In this document: positions 36,927 through 45,375 of the stretch, in pieces
How the letters are laid out: every line of letters begins with the position of its first letter
Numbering within the stretch: position 1 is the first letter of the stretch
NCBI RefSeq assembly: GCF_014646915.1
Contig: NZ_BMOE01000002.1
Span: 844 to 64,843 of the forward strand
DNA: 64,000 nt
Reading direction: 5' to 3'
Origin: Deinococcus aquiradiocola
GTDB lineage: Bacteria; Deinococcota; Deinococci; Deinococcales; Deinococcaceae
The notes under the pieces: generated by a model
What the model saw: the letters and a program-made list of their open reading frames with translations, nothing else
Told to the model about the DNA's origin: nothing
The model's database searches: none
Made by a program: the position numbers and the translations under genes

Positions 36927-37498
36927 CCGGCGCGCGAGCACGCCGGACCCGCAGCGCCGCGTGGTCCGCCACCCGAAATCCTCTCGTCGTGCAGTTCTGG
37001 CTCCTCGGACTGGACGCCGCCCAGGGCCACCTGCGGCAGCGGGGCTTCGTCAGGACGCCCAGCCGTCACGGCTCCAGTGTCCACACGCTGGACCGGCTCG
37101 CCCTGCACTCGCGGGGCCTGTGGCTTCACCTGCCGGACTGCACCGTTCACTACCTGCGCCCCAGACAGGCGTTCTACCGACTCCCGGCAGGTACCCGCCC
37201 GGACGAAGCCCGTCAGCCCTCCGACCCGCGTCGCACCCGGCACCTCACCCGCGCTGACGGCCTCCACCTGCTCCAGCCGTACCTGCTGGAACACGAGTGC
37301 TGGATCGCCACGCACGCCGGGGAGGGCCACCGTGCCCAGCAGCTCCGACAGCCGCTGCCGCCCCCCGTCCGCCGCCTCATTCCCGCCTGGACAGCCTGGA
37401 CGGCCGACCGGCACGCGGACACGTGGCAGCCGGGACAGCCGCACGACCGCACCCGCACGCCCCCGACCTTCCGGCTCGTCACGTCCCCCCCAGCGTGA
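36923..37498 (+). CDS. Hypothetical protein in the COG0523 operon
   Basis: 191 residues, not recognised. The GTG start is in a GTGA overlap with the COG0523 stop, a common coupling in this genome and the main reason to believe it. Arg, His and Pro are abundant ([30 protein letters not shown] near 53-83; one later Cys in [13 protein letters not shown]). No signal peptide or membrane segment is seen. A role in metal homeostasis is possible only by association. Confidence 0.6.
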   Translation: MTGARARRTRSAAWSATRNPLVVQFWLLGLDAAQGHLRQRGFVRTPSRHGSSVHTLDRLALHSRGLWLHLPDCTVHYLRPRQAFYRLPAGTRPDEARQPSDPRRTRHLTRADGLHLLQPYLLEHECWIATHAGEGHRAQQLRQPLPPPVRRLIPAWTAWTADRHADTWQPGQPHDRTRTPPTFRLVTSPPA

Positions 37499-37542
37499 GG
37501 CAGCGGTGTCGACACCGTCAGGTGACGTGGCACACTCACGGC

Positions 37543-38610
37543 ATGCGTTCCTCACACCCTCGCCTCGTCCGCCTGGCCGTCCTGCTGCTCGCGCTGGCCG
37601 GACCGGTCCACGCGCAGACCGGCGCCCTCCCGGACCGGCCCGCCAGCATCGGCACGTACCTGCGCGGCACCTTCGGCACGCTCGACACCGCCACGCAGGA
37701 CGCCACCGTCACCCTGACGGACGGGCGCAGGGTAACGGCCCTCGTGCAGGAAGGCAGCCCCACCTACCACCGAGGCCAGCAGGTCATCGTGTGGCAGTCC
37801 GCCGGGGGGTACGTCGTGCAGGACGCCGTCCGCACCCCGGCCCTCGCGTTCCTGCTGGGACTGCTGGTCGTGCTGGCCGCCGTGCTGGGCCGCTGGAAGG
37901 GCGTCCGGGCCGTGGTCGGGGCCGCCCTGAGTCTCGCGGTGCTCGTGTGGGTGATCGTGCCGCGCCTCGCGGGCGGCGGTGACGTCCTCCCGGTCGTGCT
38001 GCTGGGCACGCTCGGCATCCTGTGCGTCACCATCTACTTCGTGCACGGCCTCGGCCGGAAGACGACGGCCGCCCTGCTCGGCACCGCCATCACCGCCACG
38101 CTCGGGTACCTGATCGCGCTCGCCGCCTCGAACGCCATGGGCTTCACCGGCACCGTCAGCGCGGGCGGGTACGTCGCCAGCACCATGTTCGACCTGAATC
38201 CCGTCAGCGTGTACCTCGTCGGGATCATCGTCGGCACGGTCGGCGCGCTCAACGACGTCACCGTCACGCAGGCGGCCGTCGTGCAGGCCCTCGCGCACGA
38301 GAACCCCGCCCACCGCGTCCGGGACCTGTACGCGCGCGCCATGCAGGTCGGCTTCGACCACATCGGGAGTCTCATCAACGTGCTGGTGCTGCTGTACGCC
38401 GCGACCGGCATCCCGCTGCTGCTGCTGCTGGACCGCGACCCGACCCCCTGGTGGGTGAAACTGAGCGGCGAGGGCTTCGCGTCCGAGGTGACCAGCATCC
38501 TGATCACGTCCATCTGCCTGCTGCTCGCCGTGCCGCTCACCACACTCATCGCCGCGCGGTTCTTCCGGGGTGGCCGCCACGCCCCGGACGGACACGCGCA
38601 CGTGCACTGA
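37543..38610 (+). CDS. YibE/F-family membrane protein
   Basis: 355 residues. The signal peptide ends near VHA-QT (residue 25). A beta-rich extracytoplasmic part (about 30-95) carries GTFGTLDTATQDATVTLTDGRRV. About eight membrane segments follow from 100, with the YibE/F motifs TSTMFDLNPVSVYLVGIIVGTVGALNDVTVTQ-like near 220 and FDHIGSLINVLVLLYAATGIP near 270. The C-terminus is His-rich (HAPDGHAHVH). The family function is unknown. Its place after zinc genes and its His tail make a metal link plausible. Confidence 0.87.
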   Translation: MRSSHPRLVRLAVLLLALAGPVHAQTGALPDRPASIGTYLRGTFGTLDTATQDATVTLTDGRRVTALVQEGSPTYHRGQQVIVWQSAGGYVVQDAVRTPALAFLLGLLVVLAAVLGRWKGVRAVVGAALSLAVLVWVIVPRLAGGGDVLPVVLLGTLGILCVTIYFVHGLGRKTTAALLGTAITATLGYLIALAASNAMGFTGTVSAGGYVASTMFDLNPVSVYLVGIIVGTVGALNDVTVTQAAVVQALAHENPAHRVRDLYARAMQVGFDHIGSLINVLVLLYAATGIPLLLLLDRDPTPWWVKLSGEGFASEVTSILITSICLLLAVPLTTLIAARFFRGGRHAPDGHAHVH

Positions 38611-39102
38611 CCACAGATGCCGGTCGATCTGTGCCGGTCACCTTCGCCCGTTTGCGCAGCGGGGGTACATTGCGTGCATCGGCAGTTATCCGTCCCGGCC
38701 CGCCTGCGTTTCGAGGAGGTTTCCTGGAGAGCTGCCGTTCCGGCAAGTGTCACTCCGGCAGGGTCCCGCCGACCGGTTCACGGGCGTCGGCCCCATCGAC
38801 CCGCTCTTCCCGGCAGGCGCGCCTGCCCGAGCCGACGGGAACGCCGTGACGTTCGAGCCGCGCGGGCACCACTGGCATGGCGCGGCCCCGGCACCGCCAT
38901 GCCACACATTGCCATTCAGGACACTGTGGACGCATTGAACGTCACGTGGCAGGCACACGTCACGGACGAGGAATACGATGCTCCGCCCGTTTCATGCGAT
39001 TGACGCGGACACCGGACACCGCTCAAGGAACGGCCAACCTCCCCTGAAGGCATCTTCCGCTCCGCTCTCCCCGCTTCAGGGCGGCGCGTGCCACTCTGAG
39101 GG
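38611..39102. other. Intergenic region without a recognisable gene (492 bp)
   Basis: It lies between YibE/F and an SDR gene, both on plus. Frames crossing it have the Arg/Pro-rich composition of non-coding GC-rich DNA and no ribosome site. No repeat of either family found elsewhere, tRNA or clear hairpin was seen. It must hold the SDR promoter. Confidence 0.5.
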
Positions 39103-40095
39103 ATGCGACCCACACGCCTGATTCTGCCCGCCGCCCTGCTGGCCCTGGCACTGCGCCGCCACTTTCTGCCGAGGTACACCCTGACGGGCAGGCGCGTGCT
39201 GGTCACCGGGGGGTCACGCGGCCTGGGGCTCGCGCTCGCACGGGAACTCGGGGCGCGCGGGGCACGCCTGGTGCTGCTCGCCCGCGACAGGGAAGAACTG
39301 GACACGGCCGTCCGGGACCTGCGCGGACGGGGCGTGCAGGCCGAGGCCCTGATGGCCGACGTGACTTCCGAGGACTTCGAGGCGGTGCTGCAACAGGCGG
39401 CCGAGGTGTACGGCGGGGTGGACGTGCTCGTGAACGTGGCGGGCGTGATTCAGGCGGGCCCACTCCCGAACCTGACCATCCAGGACTACCACGAGGCGAT
39501 GGACACCAACTTCTACGGGCCGCTGCGGGCCATGCAGGCCATGAGGCCACACCTGCAGCGCAGCGGGGGCCGCGTCCTGAACGTCGCGTCCGTGGGCGGC
39601 CGGGTCGGCGTGCCGCACCTCGCCGGGTACAGTGCCAGCAAGTTCGCGCTGGTGGGCCTGGGGCAGGCGTGGCGTGCGGAACTGGCGCGTGAGGGCGTGA
39701 CGCTCACGACGGTCCTGCCGGGCCTGATGCAGACCGGCAGCGCCCGCAACGCGGCCATCAAGGGAAAGCACGCCGCCGAGTACCTGCTGTTCGCGACGCT
39801 GGACAACCTGCCGGGCCTGTCCCTCCGGGCAGATCAGGCAGCCCGCCGGATCGTGGACGCCCTGGAGCGCGGGGACGCGGAGGCCGTGATCGGCGGACCG
39901 GCCCGCCTGATGATCTCGGCGCAGGCGGTCGCGCCGCAGCTGTGGGCGGACCTGATGGGCCTCGGGGCGCGCCTGCTGCCGTCCGCCGGGCCGGACGACT
40001 CGCGCCGCGCGGGCCGCGAGGTGGAGAGTTCCCTCACGCGCGCGAATCCCGTCAAGCGCCGTGCGGAGGCAGAATTCAATGAGCTGCAGACCTGA
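39103..40095 (+). CDS. Membrane-anchored short-chain dehydrogenase
   Basis: 330 residues. A hydrophobic N-terminal segment ([16 protein letters not shown], 5-20) is followed by the SDR core: TGGSRGLG near 36, [25 protein letters not shown]-terminal extension of about 70 residues ([26 protein letters not shown]) is amphipathic. This layout is common in SDRs acting on lipophilic substrates at the membrane. It is monocistronic and ends at a terminator. Confidence 0.85.
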   Translation: MRPTRLILPAALLALALRRHFLPRYTLTGRRVLVTGGSRGLGLALARELGARGARLVLLARDREELDTAVRDLRGRGVQAEALMADVTSEDFEAVLQQAAEVYGGVDVLVNVAGVIQAGPLPNLTIQDYHEAMDTNFYGPLRAMQAMRPHLQRSGGRVLNVASVGGRVGVPHLAGYSASKFALVGLGQAWRAELAREGVTLTTVLPGLMQTGSARNAAIKGKHAAEYLLFATLDNLPGLSLRADQAARRIVDALERGDAEAVIGGPARLMISAQAVAPQLWADLMGLGARLLPSAGPDDSRRAGREVESSLTRANPVKRRAEAEFNELQT

Positions 40096-40112
40096 CCGGA
40101 ACACGCGAAGAG

Positions 40113-40157
40113 ACGGGCCGGACCACCCCGGATAGAGTGGTCCGGCCCGTGCCGTTT
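40113..40157 (+). terminator. Rho-independent terminator
   Basis: A 14-bp perfect stem (ACGGGCCGGACCAC 40113-40126, partner 40137-40150) with a 10-nt loop, followed by GCCGTTT on the plus strand, 18 bp after the SDR stop. Confidence 0.8.
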
Positions 40158-40158
40158 C

Positions 40159-40324
40159 ATACGGTTTTGATCCGATTCCAGGGATGCCGGAAACAGCACC
40201 GACATCCCTTCTTGGGCAGAACAGCGCCCTGCAGGACGCTTGCCCGCTTCCATCTCCTCCAAACCGTACTTTTTGGTGCTCGCTTCGCTCGGCTGAACTC
40301 TACAAGTTCAGCTCAACACCGTAT
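40159..40324 (+). mobile_element. MITE-like interspersed repeat, copy A
   Basis: 166 bp bounded by inverted repeats ATACGGTTTTGA and TCAACACCGTAT (11 of 12 match). Shared internal blocks: CAGGGATG-CGGAAA, GGGCAGAACAGCGCCC, TTGCCCGCTTCCATCTCC, and a terminal hairpin GCTGAACT...AGTTCAGC. No coding capacity. It sits between convergent genes, just after the terminator and 4 bp before the end of the minus-strand dehydrogenase gene. It is the shortest copy, lacking the ACTGGTACAGCTCC doublet of copies B and C. Confidence 0.75.
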
Positions 40325-40328
40325 CACT

Positions 40329-41507
40329 TCAGGCCCAGGGGTCGAGGACGACCTTGATGCAGTGGTCCTGCTTGTCACGGAACGTCTGGTAGAGGCGCGG
40401 CGCGTCGTCCAGGCGTGCGCGGTGCGTGATCACGAAGCTCGGGTCGATGTCGCCCGCCTCGATGCGTTTCATCAGCGGATCCAGGTACCGGTGCGTGTGC
40501 GTCTGCCCCATCCGGAAGACGAGACCCTTCGCGAAGGCCGCGCCCATCGGCATCTTGTCGACCAGGCCGCCGTACACGCCGGGCATGCTGACGGTGCCGC
40601 CCTTCGCGCAGCTCTGGATGGCCCACCTCAGCGCCGTGATCCGGTCGAAGGTGAGGCGCGCCCGCTGCTTGACGGTGTCGGCGAGCGCGCCCGGCCCGTG
40701 CCCGTGCGCTTCGAGGCCCACCGCGTCGATCACGTGGTCCGGGCCGCGCCCGCCGGTGCGTTCCTGCAGGCCGATCAACACGTCCTCCAGTTCGTAGTTC
40801 AGGGTGTCTGCCCCGCCGCGCGCCGCCATCTCCAGGCGCTCCGGCAGGCGGTCGATCACGATGACGCGCGCCGCGCCGAGCATCATGGCGCTGCGGGCCG
40901 CGAACTGCCCGACCGGGCCCGCCCCGAAGACCGCCACCACGTCCCGTCCGGGCGTGATGCCGCAGTTCTCGGCCGCCTGATACCCGGTCGGGAAGATGTC
41001 CGTCAGGAACAGCACCTGTTCGTCCTTCACGCCGTCCGGCACCACGAACGGCCCGACGTCCGCGAACGGAACGCGCACGTACTGCGCCTGCCCGCCCGCG
41101 TACCCGCCGTACAGGTGCGAGTACCCGAACAGTCCCCCGCCGCTCACGGCGCCGTACAGGGCCTCGGCCATGCGGTGGTTGGGGTTGGAGTTGTCGCACG
41201 CGGAGAACAGGCCGCGCCTGCACGGGTCGCACAGTCCGCAGGCGATGTTGAACGGCACGACGACCCGCTGCCCGACCCGCAGCTTCTTCACGTCGCGCCC
41301 GACCTCGATCACTTCGCCCATGAACTCGTGCCCGAGCAGGTCGCCGCGCTCCATGCTGGGAATCACGCCGTCCATCAGGTGCAGGTCCGACCCGCAGATG
41401 GCTGTGCTGGTCACGCGGATCAGCGCGTCCGTCGGGAGGAGCAGTTCCGGGTCCGGCACCGTCTCCACGCCGATCCTCCCGGCGCCCTGCCACACGACGC
41501 CCTTCAT
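40329..41507 (-). CDS. Zinc-dependent alcohol dehydrogenase, glutathione-independent formaldehyde dehydrogenase type
   Basis: 392 residues. Catalytic zinc: Cys in STAICGSDLHLM near 38, GHEFMGEV, and the structural-zinc cysteines in CGLCDPCRRGLFSAC near 90-104. NAD fold: VVAVFGAGPVGQFAARSAMMLGA. An insertion near 255-300 and YGGYAGGQAQYVRVPFADV mark the formaldehyde-dismutase-like branch. ATG 41507 overlaps the SRPBCC gene stop by ATGA. It probably oxidises an aldehyde or alcohol; the true substrate is unknown. Confidence 0.88.
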   Translation of the reverse strand: MKGVVWQGAGRIGVETVPDPELLLPTDALIRVTSTAICGSDLHLMDGVIPSMERGDLLGHEFMGEVIEVGRDVKKLRVGQRVVVPFNIACGLCDPCRRGLFSACDNSNPNHRMAEALYGAVSGGGLFGYSHLYGGYAGGQAQYVRVPFADVGPFVVPDGVKDEQVLFLTDIFPTGYQAAENCGITPGRDVVAVFGAGPVGQFAARSAMMLGAARVIVIDRLPERLEMAARGGADTLNYELEDVLIGLQERTGGRGPDHVIDAVGLEAHGHGPGALADTVKQRARLTFDRITALRWAIQSCAKGGTVSMPGVYGGLVDKMPMGAAFAKGLVFRMGQTHTHRYLDPLMKRIEAGDIDPSFVITHRARLDDAPRLYQTFRDKQDHCIKVVLDPWA

Positions 41508-42274
41508 ACCTTGCCTGCCCGGACGCCGCGTCCGCTCGTCTGGCCTTTCGCGGTGGGAATGAAACCCAGCTCCATGATGCGTTTCAGTCTCATCAGGTCG
41601 TCCCTCGTGCGCTGTCCAGGCTCGTGGTTGAGGATGCGGGCGATGGCCGCGCCGGCCGGTCCGCCGGGCGGGGCGTACCCGTAGCGGGCGAGCACCTCGG
41701 TGCCGCGGTCGCCGGGCGCGGGCCGGAACGTGACCTCGCCGTGATGCTGGACGCCCGGGCCGGGGACGGTCCGCCACGCGATGCGCTGGCCGGGCTCGTC
41801 GGCCGTCAGTTCGGCCTCGAACGTCAGGGGACCGGCCGGGCCGCGCACCGTCCAGCGGGACCGTGTGCCGTGCAGCACCTCGATGCGCTCCAGCATCTCC
41901 ATGAAGTCCGGGAGGCGCGACAGGTCACGCCAGCGGGCGTACACCTCGTGCGGGGGGCGACCCACCGTCACCGCTTCCCGCACGAGGATCTCCCCGGCGT
42001 CGTTCTGCCGGAGCTTGAGCGCGTCGTACAGCGGATTGCGGCCGGTGGCGGCCAGTGTGACGAGACCACCCCCCAGTGCCAGGAGCGCCACGCGCGCCAG
42101 TGGTCCGTGCCGCCTCCCGAAGGCCAGCGTGCCCACGCCCGCCGCCAGCGCGCCCCACACGGCCCGTTCCGGACCGCTGCTGATGGCCGGACGGTTCAGC
42201 GGATTGGGCGGCAGGGACGACCGCACCTGCGGGGCCTCGACGCCGCCCGCCCGGACACGGTTCCCGCCGGTCAC
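41504..42274 (-). CDS. SRPBCC/polyketide-cyclase-family membrane protein
   Basis: 256 residues. Two hydrophobic stretches (GALAAGVGTLAFG near 40 and VALLALGGGLVTLAAT near 65) precede an SRPBCC domain from about 95: EAVTVGRPPHEVYARWRDLSRLPDFMEMLERIEVL to GYAPPGGPAGAAIARI. This architecture (COG5637) is often encoded beside such dehydrogenases in Deinococcota. GTG 42274 has GGAGGT upstream. It probably binds a hydrophobic ligand at the membrane; function is inferred. Confidence 0.82.
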   Translation of the reverse strand: MTGGNRVRAGGVEAPQVRSSLPPNPLNRPAISSGPERAVWGALAAGVGTLAFGRRHGPLARVALLALGGGLVTLAATGRNPLYDALKLRQNDAGEILVREAVTVGRPPHEVYARWRDLSRLPDFMEMLERIEVLHGTRSRWTVRGPAGPLTFEAELTADEPGQRIAWRTVPGPGVQHHGEVTFRPAPGDRGTEVLARYGYAPPGGPAGAAIARILNHEPGQRTRDDLMRLKRIMELGFIPTAKGQTSGRGVRAGKV

Positions 42275-42695
42275 GATGGACCTCCGGGATGTCCAGCGGA
42301 CCTGCTGCAGCCCCGCATGGACAGGTGAACGAGGATTCGCGTCTGGACCGGCGCAGCGGGCAGGGCGGCGGCTGAAGTGCTGTGTTCACGCATGAGCCCG
42401 TTCTACCGGCAGGAAAAGGCGACAAAGACCGGTCCACCCACCTTTTGAACGCTTCCCCAAGCGGGACGGCCCGCAGGATGAACGTGAAGTGCCACAATTC
42501 CCACACTCATCGCGGGAACAGGCAACGGCTGACCGGTCCGAACGGCATACCGCTCGTGCAGGAGTCCTCTACCCGAACAGGAAGGAGGAAGGACGCCGCA
42601 CCACAGTCAGAGGGGCCGGCCCGGTCCGCACAGTGCGCCCCAGCCCTGACCGGTGGGCATGAATGGAGGTCGTCCGGCGATGAGGATCCACTGCC
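42275..42695. other. Intergenic region without a recognisable gene (421 bp)
   Basis: It lies between the SRPBCC start and the EamA stop, both on minus. It must contain the SRPBCC promoter. No convincing frame, hairpin or member of the repeat families was seen. Confidence 0.5.
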
Positions 42696-43568
42696 TTACG
42701 CCCGCGCCGCGAGCGCCACCCCCGCCACACACACCGCCAGTCCCCCCAGCGACAGCGGCGTCAGCCGCTCCCCGAACAGCAGGAACGACTCCAGCACCGC
42801 CAGCGGCGGCACGAGATAGAAGAGGCTCCCCACCCGCGCGGCAGGCAGGTCCCGCAGCAGGCGCATCAGCAGCAGGATCGCCCCGACCGACAGCACCAGC
42901 ACCAGCCATGCCAGCGACACCACGAACTCCGCGTTCCAGTGAATCACGCCGCCCCCACGCGCCAGCGTCACCAGACCGAGCGCAGCCGCACTCGCCACGT
43001 ACTGCGCCGCCGTCCCGCCCAGCAGCGGCATGTCCGCCCCCGCCCGCCGCTGGTACAGCGTCCCGGCCGTCGTGCACAGCAGCGCGAAGCCCGCCGCGAG
43101 CAGCGCCGGGACACCCATCACCGCCCCGCCCGGCGCGCGGCCCGACACGACCAGCAGCACCCCCACGAAACCCAGCGCGAGCCCGCCCCACTGCCGGGCA
43201 CTGACACGCTCCCCCAGCACCGGCCACGACAGCAGCCCCGTCAGGATCGGCTGCAGGCCCACCAGCACACTCGTGATCCCGGCCGGAAGGCCCAGCCAGA
43301 TCGCCGTGGTGACGCCTCCCAGATACCCGGCATGCAGCAGCAGACCCGTCACGCCCGCCCGGCCCGCCTGTGCCCGCGACGGCCACGACGCGCGCAGCAC
43401 AAGGGTCAGCAGCACCATCAGCACCGCCGCGAGCGCGAACCGTACCGTCAGGTACGCGAACGGATCGGCGTTCCGCGCCGCGCCTTTCGTCCCGATGAAC
43501 CCGGTGCTCCAGAGCAGGACGAACAGCAGCGGCGCGGACGACAGCAGCAGGGAACGCAGACGGGACAT
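42696..43568 (-). CDS. EamA/DMT-family transporter
   Basis: 290 residues with ten hydrophobic segments in two EamA halves (LLLSSAPLLFVLLWSTGFIGTK at the start; MGVPALLAAGFALLCTTAGTLYQRR starting the second half). Likely an exporter of small metabolites or amino acids at the inner membrane. Substrate unknown. Monocistronic. Confidence 0.87.
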   Translation of the reverse strand: MSRLRSLLLSSAPLLFVLLWSTGFIGTKGAARNADPFAYLTVRFALAAVLMVLLTLVLRASWPSRAQAGRAGVTGLLLHAGYLGGVTTAIWLGLPAGITSVLVGLQPILTGLLSWPVLGERVSARQWGGLALGFVGVLLVVSGRAPGGAVMGVPALLAAGFALLCTTAGTLYQRRAGADMPLLGGTAAQYVASAAALGLVTLARGGGVIHWNAEFVVSLAWLVLVLSVGAILLLMRLLRDLPAARVGSLFYLVPPLAVLESFLLFGERLTPLSLGGLAVCVAGVALAARA

Positions 43569-43636
43569 ACGGCAAGGCTAGAGCATGCACCCGGGCCGGG
43601 TAGGCCAGCCGCCCGGCCTGGCGCGGTGGGCGGCGT

Positions 43637-44158
43637 TCACCCGCCCAGCAGGGCAGCGACCGCCTGCACCGTCCGCCAGTTGCGGACCGTGGCCGATACG
43701 CCCAGCACCCGCTCCAGCACCGCGTGCGACAGTTTCAGGTTCCGGACCCCCACCGGCACCGTCTGGTACACGGTGCGGCCCACCACCTCCCAGCGTTCCG
43801 GACGCACGTCCCGCCCGCGCAGGACGGCCACCGCGTCCGCGTGCGGCACCGCGCCCAGGAACGCGACCGTCACGGCTTCCGTGGACAGGTGCTCGGGGCA
43901 GCCTGTCGCCACCTCCCGCCACTCTTCGGCCGTGCGCAGCGTCACCGGCACCGGAAACCCGTACCGTTCCGCCAGCGCGCCCTCCAGCCGCCCGCGCAGG
44001 TCCGGGGCCTCACCCGCACCGAATACGGCGTTCCCGCTCTGAAGGTACGTGCGGACGTCACGTGCCCCCAGGTCGCCCAGCAGGGCGCGCAGGTCCGCCA
44101 TCGGGACCTGACGCTTCGCTCCGAGATTGATGGCGTGCAGCAGCGCGACCGTGGTCAT
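43637..44158 (-). CDS. DUF1697 protein
   Basis: 173 residues. Family signature VALLHAINLGAKRQVPMADLRALLGDLGARDVRTYLQSGNAVF at the N-terminus and ending with RNWRTVQAVAALL. Function unknown. The start is put at ATG 44158 because a -10-like TAGCAT ends 7 nt upstream (leaderless pattern); ATG 44167, three codons earlier, is possible. Confidence 0.85.
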   Translation of the reverse strand: MTTVALLHAINLGAKRQVPMADLRALLGDLGARDVRTYLQSGNAVFGAGEAPDLRGRLEGALAERYGFPVPVTLRTAEEWREVATGCPEHLSTEAVTVAFLGAVPHADAVAVLRGRDVRPERWEVVGRTVYQTVPVGVRNLKLSHAVLERVLGVSATVRNWRTVQAVAALLGG

Positions 44159-44203
44159 GCCCGTCATGCTACAGGGCGCGCCGCGCGCCGTCCCGCACCT
44201 GCC

Positions 44204-45259
44204 TTACCTCGTGCGGCGCACGTCCAGCGGCGTGAGGCCCGTCCAGAGCTTGAGGGCGCGGCGGAAGCTGCGCGCGTCGCTGAATCCCAGCCGCTGCGCG
44301 ATCTCCTCGACGCTCAGGTCGGAGTGCCTCAGCCATTCGTCCGCCTGCTCGCGGATCATGTCGGCCCGCACCTCCCGGAAGCTCGTGCCGAGCAGTTCCA
44401 GGTGGTGCCGGACGGTGCGGGGGTGCAGGTTCAGGGCGCGGGCGACGTCGCTCAGGCGGCGGGCGTCCGGCGACAGCACGCGCAGCTGATCGCGGACGCG
44501 GACGTCGGTGGGGGCGTGCGTGCCGTGCCCGTGGGTGTTCGCGAGGCGGTCGCACCACTGCAGGGCGTCCTGATGCGTGACGGGATCGTGCCGCAGCAGC
44601 GGGAGGCGCAGCGCCTGCTCCGGAAAGGCGAGCAGGTACGCGCCGCTCCCGAACTCCACGTTCCGGAAGGTCCGCTGGTGGTGCAGGCGCGCGGTGAGCG
44701 GCAGGTCGGCGCGCGCGATCTCGACGCGGGCCGCGCGGAGATCCTGGCCGGTCTCGCTGCGGATGATGGCGAGGAGGCTGGAGAGGAGTTCCTCGGCGAG
44801 GAAGCCCTCGACGTGCGGGTGCAGGTGCAGGCCGCCGTGAAGGTGCAGCTGCACCTCGCCTGCCGTGTACCGGGCGTCCAGCAGGAGCGGCGTGCCGATG
44901 AGCCGCTGGTACTTCAGGCCCACCTGCAGGGCCTCGCCCAACGTCGGGGAGGTCATCATGGCGATCCCGGCCGGGCCGAAGGACGTGAGGGTCTGTCGCC
45001 CGCCGATCTCGATGCCGAGGGCCGGGACGTGCGCCTGCCGCCGCAGGACGGTGTCCACGATGGCGTTCACCTGGCGCGTGGTGAGGGTCGGCGGGGGCCG
45101 CAGGTGCAGGACGTCGTCGCGCCATGCGGTCAGGTACAGCGCGGGATCGCCGTCCTGGCCTTCCCCGACGAGGTCGAGGAGGGTTCGCCACAGGACCGGC
45201 GCGAACTGCAGGGACCCCTGGACCTGCGGAGCGTCACGCCTTCGATGTCGGTCGCCCAT
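44204..45259 (-). CDS. AraC-family regulator (OruR/ArgR-like)
   Basis: 351 residues. The N-terminal arabinose_bd-type domain (GRQTLTSFGPAGIAMMTSPTLGEALQVGLKY near 85) is followed by an AraC HTH pair at the C-terminus (RLSDVARALNLHPRTVRHHLELLGTSFREV, then SVEEIAQRLGFSDARSFRRALKLWTGLTPLDVR). ATG 45259 has AGGGGG upstream. It is divergent from the FMO-SDR-MFS operon, which it probably activates. Members often sense amino or fatty acids. Confidence 0.87.
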   Translation of the reverse strand: MGDRHRRRDAPQVQGSLQFAPVLWRTLLDLVGEGQDGDPALYLTAWRDDVLHLRPPPTLTTRQVNAIVDTVLRRQAHVPALGIEIGGRQTLTSFGPAGIAMMTSPTLGEALQVGLKYQRLIGTPLLLDARYTAGEVQLHLHGGLHLHPHVEGFLAEELLSSLLAIIRSETGQDLRAARVEIARADLPLTARLHHQRTFRNVEFGSGAYLLAFPEQALRLPLLRHDPVTHQDALQWCDRLANTHGHGTHAPTDVRVRDQLRVLSPDARRLSDVARALNLHPRTVRHHLELLGTSFREVRADMIREQADEWLRHSDLSVEEIAQRLGFSDARSFRRALKLWTGLTPLDVRRTR

Positions 45260-45375
45260 TTTGTCCCCCTGCTGTCCACTATAGCCCTGTGCGGCGTCCG
45301 GGCACCGTGGTCCCATGAGGGTCATCAGGACCACGCGGGCCACCAGCGACCGCTGCCCCGCGACAAGGAGCGAAC

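Noticed and set aside
35900..37498. 532-residue frame covering the variant COG0523 gene
   Set aside because: Only its last 191 codons, after 36923, look like protein; the earlier part is the shadow of the GTPase.
38617..39003. 128-residue frame after the YibE/F gene
   Set aside because: No ribosome site, no recognisable domain, and Arg/Ala/Pro-biased composition.
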